From the NCBI RefSeq assembly GCF_905171765.1, contig NC_053391.1, positions 151,223,917 through 151,287,916 of the forward strand: a DNA stretch of 64,000 bases, read 5' to 3'. Within the stretch, counting starts at the first letter, position 1. The number at the start of each line of letters is the position of its first letter. The notes under the pieces were generated by a model. The model did not search any database. It saw nothing but the letters and a program-made list of their open reading frames with translations, and was not told the DNA's origin. A program made the position numbers and the translations under genes. Below are positions 11,174-21,935 of this stretch, piece by piece. Source of the DNA: Bufo bufo. Taxonomy: Eukaryota; Chordata; Amphibia; Anura; Bufonidae.

Positions 11174-11484
11174 TGAAAGTGTAGTTCCTTCTCAATGCGC
11201 CTTGATTCCTTCCTTTGTCCCCGAAGACAGCCCTGGAGAACTTATCAGTGACAAATGCAGTATGATGTCAGTAACAGTTCTATTTATTCCTTGCCATACA
11301 GGGCTTTATATACATTCATGCATACATACAAGAATATCTGCAGCTCTCATTACAATAATGCTGACTAGGAACGTTTCCTTATATAGACAGGAGGTACATG
11401 TAAATATAGTCACCCTTTAATATGATGTCATTTAACCTCCTGTCCTTCATACAGATCATACAGCTAATTCTATTTAACCCTTCA
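11174..11484 (-). repeat. ERV2 3' LTR
   Basis: 311 bp, TG...CA, abutting the polypurine tract. On the minus strand a CTATATAAGG box lies near 11,378-11,388 and an AATAAA signal near 11,280-11,286. Its end TTTCA matches the common class I LTR end. No second copy is in the window, so the left border rests on the TG and on loss of hAT similarity at the same point. Confidence 0.8.
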
Positions 11485-11498
11485 ATCCCCTCTTAAGT
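11485..11498 (-). promoter_or_regulatory. ERV2 polypurine tract
   Basis: Minus-strand purine run with AAGAGGGGAT, directly next to the LTR start; the same core as in ERV1. Confidence 0.85.
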
Positions 11499-11510
11499 CA
11501 TGAATATGAC

Positions 11511-11655
11511 TTATCTTCTTTCTCTCATAGAGAGGTAAGTAGCATATGATTGTCCAGGGTCTGTGGGTTTTGGACACATTACACAAAACATCTGTTTGAG
11601 GGAAGGGATACATTGGATGCAACAACATATGACAATCAAGGAAGCAATTAAACTA
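11511..11655 (-). pseudogene. env: ERV2 env tail: membrane anchor end and cytoplasmic domain
   Basis: A minus-strand frame ends at 11,511 after a hydrophobic, cysteine-rich stretch (LIASLIVICCCIQCI) and a short tail ending YLSMRERR. This is the C-terminus of the transmembrane subunit, cut from its upstream part (14,602-14,813) by the LINE. The LINE landed inside the membrane-spanning segment. Confidence 0.7.
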
Positions 11656-14601
11656 GGAAAGGGGGGCAAAAGAGTGATAATCCAGCAGTCCGACTGCCCC
11701 CCGGAACAATGCCAGAAGATGCCAGTAGCACAAAGGTTAAGAAATGACAAGCTCAGATTCTTATCTACAAATGCTCGCAGTTTAGGGAATAAGATCAATG
11801 AACTTGAGGCTATAATGGCATCTGAGAATATAGATGTAGTGGCTGTTACTGAGACATGGTTCAAGGGGAGTAATGACTGGGATATATCAATACCAGGGTT
11901 CTCTCTATACAGGAAAGACAGAGAAGGCAAGAAGGGGGAGGGGTGGCCCTGTATGTGAAAGACAGCATAAAATCTAATTTGATACAAGTTAGCGAGAACA
12001 ATTTAGAGTCAGTTTGGGTTACCTTGCAGCTTGATAATCATAAGGTAACTCGTGTAGGTGTGATATGTAGACCACCTAGCCAAGTCAAAGAATTAGATGA
12101 TCTACTAGTTGAGGAAATAGCTAAAATGACATTGAAGGGGGAAGTTATCATTATGGGAGACTTCAATCTTCCTGATGTAAACTGGAAAACCAAAATAGCT
12201 TGTTCTGCCAGGAGTACAGATATTCTAAATTCCCTACTGGGATTATCTCTACAGCAAGTAGTTGAGGAGCCAACCCGGAAGGAGGCCATTTTAGATTTAG
12301 TATTCACAAATTCACAAATGGGAATTTGGTATATGATATTACTGTAGGGGAAAGCTTGGGATCTAGTGATCACCAGTCAGTGGTTTACTATAAGTACAGT
12401 GACTGAGTCACACCACACAAAAACAAAAGTTTTAGATTTTAGAAAAACAGACTTTTCTAAAATTAGATTAGTGGTATACGAGTCCCTATCAGATTGGAAC
12501 AGTTTCAATGGAGTCCAGGAGAAATGGGACTACTTAAAAGAGGCACTATTGAAGGCAACAGAAAATTGCATTAGGCTTGTCAGTAAAAGCAAAAAAAGGA
12601 AAAGACCACTGTGGTACTCAGCAGAAGTGGCCAAAATCATTAAAAACAAAAAGATAGCATTTAGGAATTATAAAAATAAAAATAAAAAACGAGGATGACA
12701 GGCTAATTTACAAGATTAGGCAGAGAGAGGCCAAACAAGTTATAAGAGCTTCTAAAGCACAGGCAGAAGAGAAATTAGCTCAGTCAGGGAAAAAAGGCGA
12801 TAAGGCATTCTTCAGATACATAAATGAAAAAAGGAAACTAAAACAAGGAATTACAAAATTAAAAACAAAAGAAGGAAGGTATATGGAAGAAGATAAAGAA
12901 CTACCTGACTGCCTCAATGAATACTTCTGTTCAGTCTTTACGAAGGAAAATGAAGGAAAAGGACCTCAGTTAGGAAAGAAGACTAATGAATCTTTTGATG
13001 CATGTGTCTTTACAGAGGAAGAGGTTCTAAGTCAGCTGTCTAAAATCAATACAAATAAGTCACAGGGGCCTGATGGGAAACACCCAAAGCTATTAAAAGA
13101 GCTCAGCGGTGAACTAGCAAAACCATTAACAGATTTATTTAACCAATCACTGGCAACAGGAGTCATCCCAGAAGATTGGAAATTAGCAAATGTTGTGCCG
13201 ATTCACAAGAAAGGTAGTAGGGAGGAATCGGGCAACTATAGGCCAGTAAGCCCGACATCAATAGTGGGGACATTAATGGAAACCATACTTAAGGAGAGGA
13301 TTGTGGAACATCTAAAATCCCATGGATTGAAAGATGAAAAACAGCATGGGTTTACTTCAGGGAGATCATGTCAAACTAATCTTATTGATTTTTTTGATTG
13401 GGTGACTAAAACAATAGATCCCGGAGGTGCAGTAGACATCGCTTATCTAGACTTCAGTAAGGCTTTCGATACTGTCCCACACAGAAGGCTTATCAATAAA
13501 TTGCAGTCTTTGGGCTTGGACTCCCATATTGTTGAATGGATTAGGCAGTGGCTGAGGGACAGGCAACAGAGGGTTGTAGTCAATGGAGTATATTCAGACC
13601 AAGGTCTTGTTACCAGTGGGGTACCTCAGGGATCTGTTCTGGGACCCATATTGTTTAATATCTTTATCAGCGAAATTGCAGAAGGCCTCGATGGTAAGGT
13701 GTGTCTTTTTGCTGATGACACAAAGATTTGTAACAGGGTTGATGTTCCTGGAGGGATACACCAAATGGAAAAGGATTTAGGAAAACTAGAGGAATGGTCA
13801 AAAATCTGACAACTAAAATTTAATGTGGATAAGTGCAAAATAATGCACCTGGGGCGTAAAAACCCAAGAGCAGAATATAAAATCAGTGATACAGTCCTAA
13901 CCTCAGTATCTGAGGAAAGGGATTTAGGGGTCATTATTTCAGAAGACTTAAAGGTAGGCAGACAATGTCATAGAGTAGCAGGAAATGCTAGCAGAATGCT
14001 TGGGTGTATAGGGAGAGGCATTACTAGTAGAAAGAGGGAGGTGCTCATGCCGCTCTACAGAGCACTAGTGAGACCTCATTTGGAGTATTGTGCTCAGTAC
14101 TGGAGACCATATCTCCAGAAGGATATTGATACTTTGGAGAGAGTTCAGAGAAGAGCTACTAAACTGGTACATGGATTGCAGGATAAAACTTACCAGTAAA
14201 GATTAAAGGACCTTAACATGAATAGCTTGGAAGAAAGACGAGAAAGAGGGGATATGATAGAAACTTTTAAATACATAAAGGGAATCAAGAAGGGATAAGA
14301 GGAAAGAATATTTAAAAGAAGAAAAACTGCTACAAGAGGACATAGTTTTAAATTAGAGGGGCAAAGGTTTAAAAGTAATATCAGGAAGTATTACTTTACT
14401 GAGAGAGTAGTGGATGCATGGAATAGCCTTCCTGCAGAAGTGGTAGCTGCAAATACAGTGAAGGAGTTTAAGCATGCATGGGATAGGCACAAGGCCATCA
14501 TTCATATAAGATAGGGCCAGGGGCTATCCATAGTATTCAGTATATTGGGCAGACTAGATGGGCCAAATGGTTCTTATCTGCCGACACATTCTATGTTTCT
14601 A
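11656..14601 (+). mobile_element. CR1/L2-type LINE, 5'-truncated, in ERV2 env
   Basis: About 2.95 kb of non-LTR retrotransposon in plus orientation. It starts inside the endonuclease region and ends with the 3' tail near 14,540-14,601 (CAGACTAGATGGGCCAAATG, then ATTCTATGTTTCTAT). No poly-A tail or obvious target duplication was seen, as is common in CR1/L2 elements. The left border is approximate because ERV2 and LINE sequences blend there. Confidence 0.85.
11730..14514 (+). pseudogene. LINE endonuclease-reverse transcriptase, decayed
   Basis: Apurinic-type endonuclease at about 11,740-12,330 (TETWF, GDFNLPDVNW), a linker, then reverse transcriptase at 12,883-13,809 (GFTSGRSC, AYLDFSKAFDTVPH, GVPQGSVLGPILFNIF, FADDTKI). 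The C-terminal part at 13,825-14,514 has KCKIMHLG, LVRPHLEYC, ERVQRRATK and VVDAWNSLPAEVV, the last typical of CR1-like proteins. Frame changes lie near 11,940, 12,350 and 12,700, with in-frame stops at 13,807-13,809 and 14,197-14,199. The family assignment rests on these conserved blocks; a Rex1-like member cannot be excluded. Confidence 0.85.
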
Positions 14602-14813
14602 TAGTATAATACTGATCAATAATGTTCTTAACCAACTCAAATCCGGCAGCCAGCTCAATAACCAGTCCCACCAAGATGATGAATCAACATCTTTCCTGAT
14701 ATTATTAGCAATTTCATGTAACGCTTGAATATGGGACTGGATTCATCTGGAATGATCAGATAAATTAAAGCAACACATTCCTTTAAAATCTTGACATCCT
14801 ATATTATGTTTAA
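14602..14813 (-). pseudogene. env: ERV2 env transmembrane ectodomain
   Basis: Minus-strand sequence between the LINE and the palindromic MITE. One frame shows CQDFKGMCC, the canonical C-six-residues-CC motif of class I transmembrane subunits, followed by a heptad-like helix and a tryptophan-rich membrane-proximal segment (SSSWWDWLLSWL), then the start of the anchor. A stop interrupts the frame between the cysteine motif and the helix. The spacing of six contrasts with eight in ERV1. Confidence 0.7.
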
Positions 14814-15153
14814 AGGGAACCTGTCACCGGGATTTTGTATATAGAGCTGAGGACATGGGTTGCTAGATGGCCGCCAGCACATCCTCAATACCCAGTCCCC
14901 ATAGCTCTGTGTGCTTTTATTGTGTAAAAAAAACGATTTGATACATATGCAAATTAACCTGAGATGAGTCCTGTCCCTGAGATGAGTCACATACAGGACA
15001 CATCTCAGGTTAATTTGCATATGTATCAAATAGTTTTTTTTACACAATAAAAGCACACAGAGCTACGGGGACTGGGTATTGCGGATGTGCTAGCGGCCAT
15101 CTAGCAACCCATGTCCTCAGCTCTATACCCAAAATCCCGGTGACAGGTTCCCT
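14814..15153. mobile_element. 340-bp palindromic MITE with TTAA duplication
   Basis: Flanked by TTAA at 14,810-14,813 and 15,154-15,157. The ends are AGGGAACCTGTCACCGGGAT and its complement, and the inverted similarity runs through almost the whole element to a short centre near 14,985, so it can fold into one long hairpin. TTAA targets and length fit a non-autonomous piggyBac-type MITE. No coding capacity; open frames here are palindrome artefacts. Confidence 0.85.
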
Positions 15154-15157
15154 TTAA

Positions 15158-16184
15158 GTAACAGATAATCTACAGCAAATCTAGTTTCTAGCACTGCTCC
15201 TCTTACGCCTTGTATATCTAAATGCATGTCTGATAAGGCGATAGAGGTATGATTCAGAATTTATAGTACGAGTATTATATATAGCCAGTTCAGGCACTGC
15301 TAATATAGAGGCGCCCAAACTTGTATATTCTGTACGGCTGAGAAGGGGTAAAGTAGAGTCACAGTCTTCTGATAAAGTCTTGGTAACCGATCTGTAAGTT
15401 CTCCTGATAGGGGGTTGACTGGGAAGAGCCAAAGTCAGCCTGGATAACGCACAGGGACCTCCAATAACATTAGCAGGAATGTAATTTTAGGTGCTGTTAC
15501 CACAAGACAAAAACCATCCTTTAGGGAGCATTATATTATAGATAAAACTGGGAGTCGCAATGGTCTTATTACAACTCATGGAATTATTCAGAAAGCTAGC
15601 AAGTCTACTATTCTTTTTACAGGTGTCGTCAATATAATCATATACACTATTCTTAGGTAATCCACTTTTCATGTCTCTATTATCACAATATAAAGTCATA
15701 TCCTGGGAAAAGGTAAAACAAGTTTCTGCTGCAGTCACGTTAATAGTAGTTATTCTAATATTATCCCGCTATTTCCTAATTTCTGACACTCCCCACAGAA
15801 GTCATACAAGGGAATAAAAGATTGTGTATTGTTAGCCATCACCCAGACTTCAAGGAGGGATTCATCGGGTGTAGGCACAGCAATAACACATGTTTGTATA
15901 AGATCCCGTGGGCTCTGTAAGTCTTTAAGGGACAAAGAACTAACATTTAGGGCATTTGCCATCCTGACTATACTATTCTGTTCAGAATAAAAGGGGACGG
16001 GAGCAAAGGGATCTTGCTCCTGAGCTCTTTTATATACTGACCGATTATTTGGTGCACCGCAGAAGAAACTCATCTCCTCTGGGTGATAAATACATGTAGT
16101 AATAAGCCAGACTGGCAAGAAAACACAAAGATTAATCATTATCAGCAGACAAACAAATCTCCCAGAATATTGTGGGGTCATCAT
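15158..16184 (-). pseudogene. env: ERV2 env surface subunit, broken
   Basis: The probable ATG (MMTPQYSG) is at 16,184, overlapping the end of pol at 16,132. A hydrophobic signal segment (CLLIMINLCVFLPVWLI) follows, then a surface subunit with several N-glycosylation sequons (NRS, NVS, NNT) open to 15,750. The next open parts are 15,738-15,487 and 15,432-15,181, the latter ending near a basic TRRKRS run that could be the subunit cleavage site. Frame changes or stops separate the three parts. The sequence differs clearly from the ERV1 env, so the two proviruses share a pol lineage but not the same envelope. Confidence 0.75.
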
Positions 16185-16836
16185 CTTCAGCCTGTGGCAA
16201 GGCACTTTTTAGGGAAACTTCTTCTGAGTTCCCCTCTTTGTTCAGGGAATTGTCACCTACTTCACCCTCTTTATCTTTGTCTGTCACCGGAAAAGAAGCC
16301 TCAGGGACCCTTTTCACTCTGCTAGCGTGAATCCAGATTGGAGCCTCTTCTGTGAGAATCGCTGTTCTGGTGACTGCTACCACTCGGGTGGGTGGTCCAA
16401 ACGGAAACTCAGTCTGTTTTCGTCCTTTTGCCAGGCGCTGAACTATCACCACGTCTCCTGGTTGGAAAGGATGCGTAGGTTCCTGTGGAGAGAAAGGAGA
16501 GGCACGAGCAACATCTCGTTCAATTTGATCTAAAGTTTCTACAAGTTTCCTCATATATTCTGCCTGTACTACTTCTAAATCCCCTTTTTCTATCACAGGG
16601 GCCTTTGGACCCCAAGGGGTGGGGAAGGGTCTTCCCATTAGGACCTCAAATGGTGAGTAACCAGTATTCTTATTAGGCTGCATCTTAATTTCTGCTAGGG
16701 CTATAGGCAAGAACTTTTTCCAATTAGTGAATGTGCTCCAGTAATTTTCCTTATTTTCTCTTTAATTGTTCTATTCATTCTTTCTACTACCCCTGAACTC
16801 TGCGGGTGATAAGGAAGATGAAACTTCCAGTCAATC
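16132..16836 (-). pseudogene. pol: ERV2 integrase C-terminal part
   Basis: Open from 16,710 to 16,132. It contains NKNTGYSPFEVLMGRPFPTP, then a helical stretch and the C-terminal SH3-like region (PGDVVIVQRL, RVVAVTRTAIL, WIHASRVKRV). The acidic tail overlaps env. Between 16,710 and 16,837 the frame is broken, although the region with the third catalytic acidic residue can still be recognised. The homologous block of ERV1 is at 3,083-3,532. Confidence 0.8.
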
Positions 16837-18579
16837 CTAAGGGCTTTGGAAAGCTAAAGCTGGGCCATTATCTGAGTCAATTTGAACAGGACACCCCAAT
16901 CTAGGGATGATCTCCTGTAACAAAATTTTTACCACAATTTGTGTGGTTTCATTGGTGGTAGGAAAGACCTCCGGCCATCTAGAGAACAGATCCACAATTA
17001 CAAGGGCATACTCCTGCTTTCTTCCTGTCTTTGGTATATGAGTGAATTCAATTTGTAAGTGAGTGAATGGTGAATTTGGGTAATTCAGATGCTGGTGTTG
17101 GGCCTTCTTTGAATTATTTGGGTTGTTTCTGAGACATATAATACATTGTGAAACATAAGATTGTACCTTTGATCTAAGACCTGGTATAAAAAAATCTCTC
17201 CAAATGAGGTCAGTGGTTGCCTGTGCTCCCCTATGGCCAAGACCATGATACTGTGCAATTAAAATCGGGGCGCTTGCAACTGGGATACATGGCTTCCCCT
17301 CTTTGCAGATAAGACCTGTATTAGGGTACTGTACTGCACCTACCGACTGCCATTCCATTTTGTCACTACTGGTAGCCAAATCCCGGAGGCTGAGCAATAG
17401 ATTGTCAGTAAGGGTAATGTCTGGAACTAGGGAAGGCATTTGAACTGTTGCTGCCGTTCTAATAGCAGCCTCCTTTGCTGCCTGATCAGCTAGGGCATTC
17501 CCTTTAGCTATGTGCGTTTGTAGACCAGTATGTGCCTTACAATGGATAATAGCAACTTTGCTTGGTAATTGGATGGCGGCCAGGAGATCATGTACTAGGG
17601 TGGAATGTGAGATTTGTCTCCCATCTGCAGCTATGAAGCCTCTCCTCTGCCAGATTACCCCATGATCATGAACAACCCCAAAGGCATACTTGGAATCGGT
17701 GTAAACATTTACATCTTTCCCCTCAAAAAGACAACAAGCTCTAGTGAGGGCAATCAGTTCAGCAGCTTGGGCCGACTGAAAAAGTATAGGATTCGATTCC
17801 AGTATAACATCAGGGAGCTGAACCACAGCGTATCCTGCATGATAAGTGTTGTCATTAGGGCGGGAACAAGATCCATCCACAAAAACATCAGGTGCTCCTT
17901 CAATGGGTGTGGACTGTAAGTCAGGCCTAGGTGAAGTATGTTCATGTATAAGTTCAGTACATGTATGGGGAGGAGGCAAATCATCCTGCTCTCCCTTGTA
18001 GCCAAGCAGGGCATTCAGTATAGCTATTGGGCCGAATGTGGGTGCTAAGTATTTGATATGAAGTTGAGGATTAGATAGCAACAAAACTTCATATCCACTC
18101 AGTCTTTGTGCTGACATATGTTGCGTATGTATGTTCTTCAATAGGGCCTGAACATTTTGTGAGGTATGTAGAGTAGTGGGATGACCTAGGGTGATAGGCG
18201 TGGCCATCTCAGCGACCATAGCACAGGCTGCCAAACTCCGGAGACACGCAGGCATGCCCTGAACATGTACGGGAACCACTTTTGAGAAAAAAGCAACAGG
18301 GCGGAATTTACCTCCATGATCTTGCGCCAGGACTCCTGCCATGGTTTTACAATTGTCCCTGGCAAATAAGTGAAACATCACACCATAGTCGGGTAGGCCC
18401 AAACCAGGACTTGAAACCATTGCACATTTCAAATGACTAAAAGCTTGTAACATGTCATCAGACCATTTAATGAAGTCAGGCATCTCTGTATTAGTGGCTT
18501 GTCTCAGAATATTATCATAGTAGGAACAATCAGCAATCCATTGGCGGCAGTAACCAATCATGCCAAGAAAGGTCAACAT
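16837..18579 (-). pseudogene. pol: ERV2 RT connection, RNase H and integrase core
   Basis: A long open stretch on the minus strand, entered from the hAT insertion at 18,579. Order: RT thumb/connection (LGMIGYCRQWIADCSYY), RNase H (VFVDGSC, AAELIALTRAC, NVYTDSKYAFG, GNALADQAAK), the integrase HHCC zinc finger (YHGLGHRGA ... CIIC) and the integrase core. At the first catalytic position the sequence reads LQIEFTHIP: glutamate where retroviral integrases have aspartate (near 17,052). The second aspartate is present (DSDNGPA). The frame closes at 16,837. The apparent protein start upstream of 18,580 belongs to the inserted hAT element, not to pol. Confidence 0.87.
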
Positions 18580-19111
18580 TAGGGATGAGCGAACCCGAAC
18601 TGTATAGTTCGGGTTCGCACCGAATTTTGGGGTGTCCGTGACACGGACCCGAACCCGACCATTTTCGTAAAAGTCCGTGTTCGGGTTCGGTATTCGGCGC
18701 TTTCTTGGCGCTTTTTGAAAGGCTGCAAAGCAGCCAATCAACAAGCGTCATACTACTTGGCCCAAGAGGCCATCACAGCCATGCCTACTATTGGCATGGC
18801 TGTGATTGGCCAGTGCAGCATGTGACCCAGCCTCTATTTAAGCTGGAGTCACGTAGCGCCGCACGTCACTCTGCTATGATCAGTGTAGGGAGAGGTTGCA
18901 GCTGCGACGTTAGGGCGAGATTAGGCAGATTAACTCCTCCAAAAGACTTCATTCTGTGATCGATCTGCAGCTGTGGATCATTGAAGTGCTATTATTGACT
19001 TGCTCACTTTTTTGAGGCTGCCCAGAGCGTTTTTAGATCACTTTTTTTCTGGGGTGATCGGCGGCCATTTTGTGACTTGTGGTGCGCCAGCACAAGCTAT
19101 CACCAAGTGTA

Positions 19112-19400
19112 TTTAACCATCGATAGTGTGGTTATTTTGTGCTATATCCTACATCAGCTGCAGGCTGAGCCTGTGTCACCGAAGTGCATTTAACCATCAA
19201 CAGTCTGGTTATTTTTTGGCCATATACTACATCAGCTGCAGGCTGAGCCTGTGTCACCCAAGTGCATTTAACCATCAACAGTCTGATTATTTTTTGTCCA
19301 TATACTACATCTGGTGCAGGCTGAGCCTGTGTCACCCAAGTGCATTTAACCATCAACAGTGTGGTTATTTTTTGGCCATATACTACATCAGGGGCAAGTT
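19112..19400. repeat. Tandem array, about 78-bp unit, four copies
   Basis: The block TTTAACCATCAACAGTCTGG recurs at about 19,112, 19,188, 19,267 and 19,345, with CATATACTACATCAGCTGCA between. It is located just inside the left end of the hAT derivative. Confidence 0.85.
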
Positions 19401-19434
19401 GAGCCTGTCACCCAGTGCCTAAAAAATAGACCTG

Positions 19435-20627
19435 ACATTTCTATTCAACCAAATCTGTACTGTTTTAGCTGGTCAAGTTATTTGTAGTGGCCGTAAAAGC
19501 ACACTTTTTGTTCTGGGTTGAAAAACCATTCTCAAATTTGCCATTCTCAAAATAACTAGTTTCTGGTATTTGAGGCCTACTTGAAATCTATCCCAAAAAG
19601 GATATCTTACATTGAAGGTACTGATAGTGTCATTCAGAAAAACCTAAGACACACGCTACCGTGCAGATAGAAGTCTGATTCTGAGATTAAACCTTAACCC
19701 GTCACACAGTGCAAAAAAAAACAGGTCTCACATTTCTATTCAAGCAAATCTGTACTCTTTTAGCTGGTCAAGTTATTTGTAGCGACCGTAAAAGCCCTTT
19801 TTTTTTTCTGTGTTGAAACACTATTCCCAAATTTGCCATTCTCAAAATAACTAGTTTCTGGTATTTGAGGCCTACTTGAAATCTATCCCAAAAAGGATAT
19901 CTTACATTGAAGGTACTGATAGTGTCATTCAGAAAAACCTAAGACACACGCTACCGTGCAGATAGAAGTCTGATTCTGAGATTAAACCTTAACCTGTCAC
20001 ACAGTGCAAAAAAAAACAGGTCTCACATTTCTATTCAAGCAAATCTGTACTGTTTTAGCTGGTCAAGTTATTTGTAGCGAGCGTAAAAGCCTTTTTTTTT
20101 TATGGGTTGAAAAACTATTCCCAAATTTGCCATTCTCAAAATAACTAGTTTCTGGTATTTGAGGCCTACTTGAAATCTATCCCAAAAAGGATATCTTACA
20201 TTGAAGGTACTGATAGTGTCATTCAGAAAAACCTAAGACACACGCTACCGTGCAGATAGAAGTCTGATTCTGAGATTAAACCTTAACCTGTCACACAGTG
20301 CAAAAAAAAACAGGTCTCACATTTCTATTCAAGCAAATCTGTACTGTTTTAGCTGGTCAAGTTATTTGTAGCGAGCGTAAAAGCCCTTTTTTTTTCTGGG
20401 TTGAAAAACTATTCCCAAATTTGCCATTCTCAAAATAACTAGTTTCTGGTATTTGAGGCCTACTTGAAATCTATCCCAAAAAGGATATCTTACATTGAAG
20501 GTACTGATAGTGTCATTCAGAAAAACCTAAGACACACGCTACCGTGCAGATAGAAGTCTGATTCTGAGATTAAACCTTAACCTGTCACACAGTGCAAAAA
20601 AAAACAGGTCTCACATTTCTATTCAAT
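19435..20627. repeat. Tandem array, about 295-bp unit, four copies
   Basis: The phrase CATTTCTATTCAA recurs at about 19,435, 19,731, 20,025, 20,320 and 20,613. Copies two to four are close to identical; the first is more divergent, and the fifth is cut after its first bases by the LTR element. No coding function is seen. Confidence 0.88.
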
Positions 20628-20727
20628 GGTCTGCCGGGTGTTCACTCCAAGGTCATGGAAGTCACGCCTGCGGCCACCCCGTTCTCCGAGGGATATGTCC
20701 TGAAATCCAGCTGAAAGCTGCAGAACA

Positions 20728-20919
20728 TCAGTCGGAGGTCTCTCCACTACTGGCGGGCCTCTCTGGCGCCCTCTTCCCACAAGCAAAGGCTCGGCTGGTG
20801 GCTGCTAGGGGTCTTTCAATGCGTCTAGGTTCTTGAGCCTCTTGCTCCTGTCCAGGCTGTCCTTGGCTGGGCTGCCCCCTGGCACGTGCTCTTCCGCGGG
20901 CTCTGGCTCGTCCACTCAT
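20728..20919 (-). pseudogene. Start of a gag-like frame of the tRNA-His LTR element
   Basis: 63 codons from an ATG at 20,919, very rich in arginine, glycine and glutamine (MSGRARARGRARARGQ). The place is right for gag, about 140 bp after the primer site, and the basic composition would suit a nucleic-acid binding N-terminus. There is no homology by eye, so the call rests on position only. Confidence 0.35.
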
Positions 20920-21057
20920 CTTCTATTCCTGAGAGGATATAAACCGCTAATAAGGTCAATCTGCCGCCTAGCAGCTCCGCCGTGGCACAATCACCTCAGA
21001 ACTCGCACACTGGTGACTTTAGGTATCTTCACTGGTCACTTTGAGCAGAATGATGAC

Positions 21058-21075
21058 ATCCGAGTCACGGCACCA
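21058..21075 (-). promoter_or_regulatory. Primer binding site, tRNA-His type
   Basis: The minus strand reads TGGTGCCGTGACTCGGAT, which is complementary to the 3' end of eukaryotic tRNA-His including CCA. It lies two bases after the LTR end. Confidence 0.85.
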
Positions 21076-21077
21076 AA

Positions 21078-21935
21078 TGTAACCCTCTTTTCCTTGCACC
21101 ATCTGCGACACCTCCAGCTTTCACACTCACTCGGTCACCAGCTCCTCCAGGCATAAACTCAAAGTGGACTCTAAGGGACGACACTCAGGTCTTCTGTGGT
21201 TTAAAGCTTTATTGAGGTGGAGTGCACTTGGCTGGAGCCTGTAATACAACAGGGAAACACTGCCACTATGTGGTATACAGCCAGGTCACCAGCCCACCTA
21301 TATCATAACAGGCAGTCATTATATTACATTCCCACATACATGTTTCAGGATATAACAAAGCATACAGAAAAATGAACAAGAGAAAATCATTTACAAAGAT
21401 ATTGCAGCAGGGTGACCTGGAATACAGCATGTCTTGCAGCCATTTTAGGAAGAACACGTGGCTCTCTTACTGTACATCATCTACTCAGCCTAGCATGTGC
21501 TGCAGGGTTTAAAGGCTGCTAAAAAAACATACAGTCACCTCTTTACATTCTACAGAACTATTATGGGTATATATTATAACTTTTTACAATAGATAAATGA
21601 ACTTTAGCTTTAGAGAACTTAGACAGAGATCCTACCTCCTTCACAGTAAATGTCTGCACTGAGGAGACCAAACCAAGTAGCAGAATACACAGGGGGCTTT
21701 CTGGAAGAGTCCACTGTAAAGACTCTGTCTGTTAAAACTTTTCTGTTATCTAATAGCACATTTGAAGAGGTTTATTTAGCATGTCCTGACTCTCTGCTAA
21801 CAGCTTATGAATATATGGAACTATATTTAACAAGTGATCATTGCTGCAGCTCCTGTATATTGGTATGACCCTATTGCAAACCTGCAGACTGGATATTTGG
21901 TGAAACTTCATGTGGTTCATATCGACTGTACTACA
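21078..21935 (-). repeat. 858-bp LTR of the tRNA-His element
   Basis: On the plus strand it starts TGTAACCC and ends GTACTACA, giving TGTA...TACA ends. The minus strand has an AATAAAGC poly(A)-type signal near 21,208-21,216. Only one copy is present, so the distal border (21,935) rests on the TG/CA ends and on the start of the minisatellite next to it. Confidence 0.7.

Larger units (their letters stand above)
20628..21935 (-). mobile_element. Truncated LTR retrotransposon with tRNA-His primer site
   Basis: Minus-strand fragment: a complete 5' LTR (21,078-21,935), a primer site and about 430 bp of leader and early coding sequence, then an abrupt join to the 295-bp array at 20,627/20,628. The 3' part and second LTR are absent. 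Because the two sides meet different arrays of the host hAT element, the insertion came with deletion or recombination. Superfamily not determined. Confidence 0.75.

Noticed and set aside
14814..15153. Minus-strand 85-codon frame as a gene
   Set aside because: It is produced by the palindromic MITE.
18580..18744. N-terminal extension of the ERV2 pol frame
   Set aside because: These codons lie in the inserted hAT derivative; the joint frame is accidental.
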